The notes under the pieces were generated by a model. It did not search any database and was not told the origin of the DNA. It saw only the letters and a list, made by a program, of their open reading frames with translations. The position numbers and the translations under genes are program-made. Of a DNA stretch of 64,000 nucleotides, positions 62,131 through 64,000 are shown piece by piece (within the stretch, counting starts at the first letter, position 1; every line of letters starts with the position of its first letter). This DNA comes from Streptomyces caniscabiei (GTDB taxonomy: Bacteria > Actinomycetota > Actinomycetes > Streptomycetales > Streptomycetaceae). Location of the stretch: the NCBI RefSeq assembly GCF_014930365.1, contig NZ_JABXWI010000001.1, positions 755,958 through 819,957 on the forward strand, given 5' to 3'.

Positions 62131-64000
62131 TCAACGGTCCACTCTCTCACCCGTGCCGGACGGGTCGGCGCTTTCCGGAGCGGTGTCCGGTGCCGGGTCA
62201 CTCGGGTGCTCCGGCTCATCCGTCCCCGACTTCGCCGGGGGATTCTCCTCGCCAGTGTGTACGACTGAGGCCGCCTCGGTGTTCGCTTCACCGTCCTTCC
62301 GGGCGCTCTCCGGGTCCTCGGCGTCCGCCGGGGGTCCCTCCGCCGCCAGCCTGGCGGCGGCGCGCTTGCGCTGGGTGTACATCCGGAAACCGGCGAGGAC
62401 GAGAAGCAGGACGCCACCGGCGATGACCAGCATCACCGTGGGGGTGATCTCGGTGACGTTCACCGTGAACCTGACCTCGTCACCATACTTCTCGCCGTCC
62501 ACGGTGTAGAGCTGGGCGACGACCGTGACCGGCCCGTTGGCCTCGGCGTTGGTGGTGAACTTCACCGACTCGCTGTGTCCGCCGGAGATGTCGACGGACC
62601 GCTCGTCGAAGTCCATGTCGCCGATCTTCAGGCGCTTCGGCGCGTTGGACGTGAGTCGCAGCGTCAGATTGTCGACGCCCTGCACGAGGTTGTTCTGCAC
62701 GGTCACGGGGATCGTCGCGCTGCGGCCCGAGAGCTTCGTCTCGGACTTCTCGATCAACCGGACCTGCTCGGTGAGCGAGTTGAGGTGCGTCTGGACGCCG
62801 TTGCGGTAGACCGCCGCGTCCATGGACCGACCTCGCCAGGAGGTGGACATCTCCCGGTCCATGGTCCTGCCGAACGGCGTGACCACTCGGGACTGGTCGG
62901 AGAGGATCACCTTGAAGCGGTCGAGGTCGGTCTGGGTGGTCCGGATCTCCTCGAAAGCGGACTTCGGCAGCGCCTGCTTCCGCAGCGACGAGGGGTAGGC
63001 CGAGGCCGACGGGATCTTGGTGCTGGCGTTCGGATCGGGCTTGGCCGCGGCCGCCGCCGAGAGGTCCTGAGTCTGCGACCAGTTACCGCCCTCGAGCGCG
63101 GTGAGGGCCTGCGCCATGGTCTGTGCCTGGCTCGCCGTCGGCATGCGCTGCGGAGCGATCACGACGCTGCGCTGCTTGCCGTTCTGGAGGTCCGTGGTCA
63201 GGCTCTGGGCGAGGAAGCGCTGCACGGCCAGTGTGGAGCTCTCGGCCTTCGTCATGTCGCCCTGGAAGGCCGTCGACAGCCGGGCGTCCGCGACCACGGC
63301 CGTGGTACCGCCGCCGATGGGCCGGGCCGCGTTGGGTGTGTAGGACAGGCTGCTGTTCTCCTGCAGGCTGTCACTGCGGGCGATCACCTTGTCGGCGCCC
63401 GCCGAGATGGCGACCTTGACGATCGACGGGTCGACGGCGCCGTTCACGGGCCAGGCGAAGTCCGTCTCCGGCTTCACCCGGAGGATGTTCTGGACCGTGT
63501 CGGAGGCCACATCGGTGGCGTCCTTCAGCCGGCTGAGCGAGCCGGTGATCGTCTTGCCGTTGTGGGCCAGGGCCGCGAGATCCGGGTCGGCGAAGGGCAG
63601 AGCGATCACCTCCTCGCCCTGAACCGCGGTCTCCAGCTCGGCCAGCCACTCCTTGGCGACAGCCTGGTTCTTGCCCGGCACGGTCGTGCCCCCGCTGCGG
63701 ACCTGGTAGACGCCCGTCATCGCGACAACCGATGCCAGCAGGTCCGGATCGATCACCCAGGTGACGTCCAGGTCCTTGCCCAGCGTGAGCATCTGCTCCA
63801 GGCGTCCGCCCGCGGAGATCTCCTTGGCCAGCTCGTCGTCGAGGAAGACGGGCGTCTGCTGCTCGCCCGGACCGGTCTCGGCCGTCAGATGAGTGGTGGA
63901 GATCAGCGGCCAGAGGTAGGTCGTCTTCGTTTTGGTGCCCGCCTCGTCGGGCTGCCACGGCAGGAATGTGCGCTGGATGCCGAGGACCTGGTCGTACTGA
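62131..64000 (-). CDS. DUF6049 envelope protein, 5' end beyond the window
   Basis: The frame stays open to the window end, so the N-terminus is missing; at least 622 codons are seen. The visible part starts near TKTTYLWPLISTTHLT, continues through a TIM-barrel-like region (ITGSLSRLKDATDVAS, AMAQALTALEGGNWSQ), a beta-sandwich region (SVKFTTNAEANGPVTVVAQLY) and one membrane segment near the end (VMLVIAGGVLLLVLAGF), with a short acidic tail. This is the DUF6049 layout always found before murJ in Streptomyces. The function is unknown but an extracytoplasmic, glycan-related job fits. Confidence 0.9.
   Translation of the reverse strand, partial: QYDQVLGIQRTFLPWQPDEAGTKTKTTYLWPLISTTHLTAETGPGEQQTPVFLDDELAKEISAGGRLEQMLTLGKDLDVTWVIDPDLLASVVAMTGVYQVRSGGTTVPGKNQAVAKEWLAELETAVQGEEVIALPFADPDLAALAHNGKTITGSLSRLKDATDVASDTVQNILRVKPETDFAWPVNGAVDPSIVKVAISAGADKVIARSDSLQENSSLSYTPNAARPIGGGTTAVVADARLSTAFQGDMTKAESSTLAVQRFLAQSLTTDLQNGKQRSVVIAPQRMPTASQAQTMAQALTALEGGNWSQTQDLSAAAAAKPDPNASTKIPSASAYPSSLRKQALPKSAFEEIRTTQTDLDRFKVILSDQSRVVTPFGRTMDREMSTSWRGRSMDAAVYRNGVQTHLNSLTEQVRLIEKSETKLSGRSATIPVTVQNNLVQGVDNLTLRLTSNAPKRLKIGDMDFDERSVDISGGHSESVKFTTNAEANGPVTVVAQLYTVDGEKYGDEVRFTVNVTEITPTVMLVIAGGVLLLVLAGFRMYTQRKRAAARLAAEGPPADAEDPESARKDGEANTEAASVVHTGEENPPAKSGTDEPEHPSDPAPDTAPESADPSGTGERVDR

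Overview
The window is high-GC actinobacterial DNA and almost certainly comes from a Streptomyces chromosome. It shows the conserved order gyrA-gyrB-DUF721-recF-gnd-dnaN-oriC-dnaA-rpmH-rnpA-yidD-yidC-jag-rsmG-parA-parB-trxA-trxB-sigM-murJ. It also has a large array of Streptomyces-type DnaA boxes, five perfect parS sites (TGTTTCACGTGAAAC core) and a SigR-type promoter before trxB. Host gene identities rest on strong family recognition. Phage assignments rest on family motifs plus gene order.

Region 1 (1 to about 34338) is the right-hand part of a siphovirus prophage; its left end, integrase and early genes lie outside the window. Positions 1-7000 hold accessory genes: an HAD phosphatase-like protein, Cys-rich small proteins, a DUF2637 (SpdA-like) membrane cluster and a structured intergenic RNA candidate at 5227-5288. 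Positions 7043-13503 are packaging and head genes: small and large terminase, portal, minor capsid, scaffold and a P22-type coat protein. Positions 13546-16756 hold four glycan-related genes (CgeB-like glycosyltransferase, nucleotidyltransferase-like protein, FkbM methyltransferase, galactosyltransferase-type GT2). They sit exactly between the coat gene and the head-tail connector genes, and the last is fused in frame to a phage structural-type domain with its own internal start. This is the best candidate for a little-described system: a virion decoration cassette. Positions 16760-30525 give connectors, tail tube, frameshifted tail chaperones, tape measure, tail tip, beta-helix tail spike and lysis genes. 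Positions 30594-33687 hold an HAD hydrolase, an XRE/TPR regulator with a nearby operator array, four overlapping mini-genes and a divergent XRE repressor. A gene-free stretch with several hairpins leads up to tRNA-Ile (34339-34412, minus strand), the probable attachment site.

Region 2 (34339-47511, mostly minus strand) is the DNA topology and replication block: tRNA-Ile, the DUF3566 membrane protein, gyrA, gyrB, DUF721/DciA-like, recF, gnd, dnaN, oriC (about 44692-45200) and dnaA.

Region 3 (47928-54826, plus strand) is the ribosome, RNase P, membrane insertion and segregation block: rpmH, rnpA, yidD, yidC, jag, rsmG, parA, parB and a GNAT acetyltransferase.

Region 4 (54878-64000, minus strand) is the thioredoxin and envelope-stress block: trxA, trxB, a ZAS anti-sigma factor, sigM, a membrane pseudokinase, murJ and a DUF6049 protein cut by the window end.

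The prophage has therefore inserted beside the gyrase operon, about 10 kb from the origin, where copy number is highest during growth. The replication and segregation elements (DnaA boxes, parS) extend into coding sequence on both sides of oriC.
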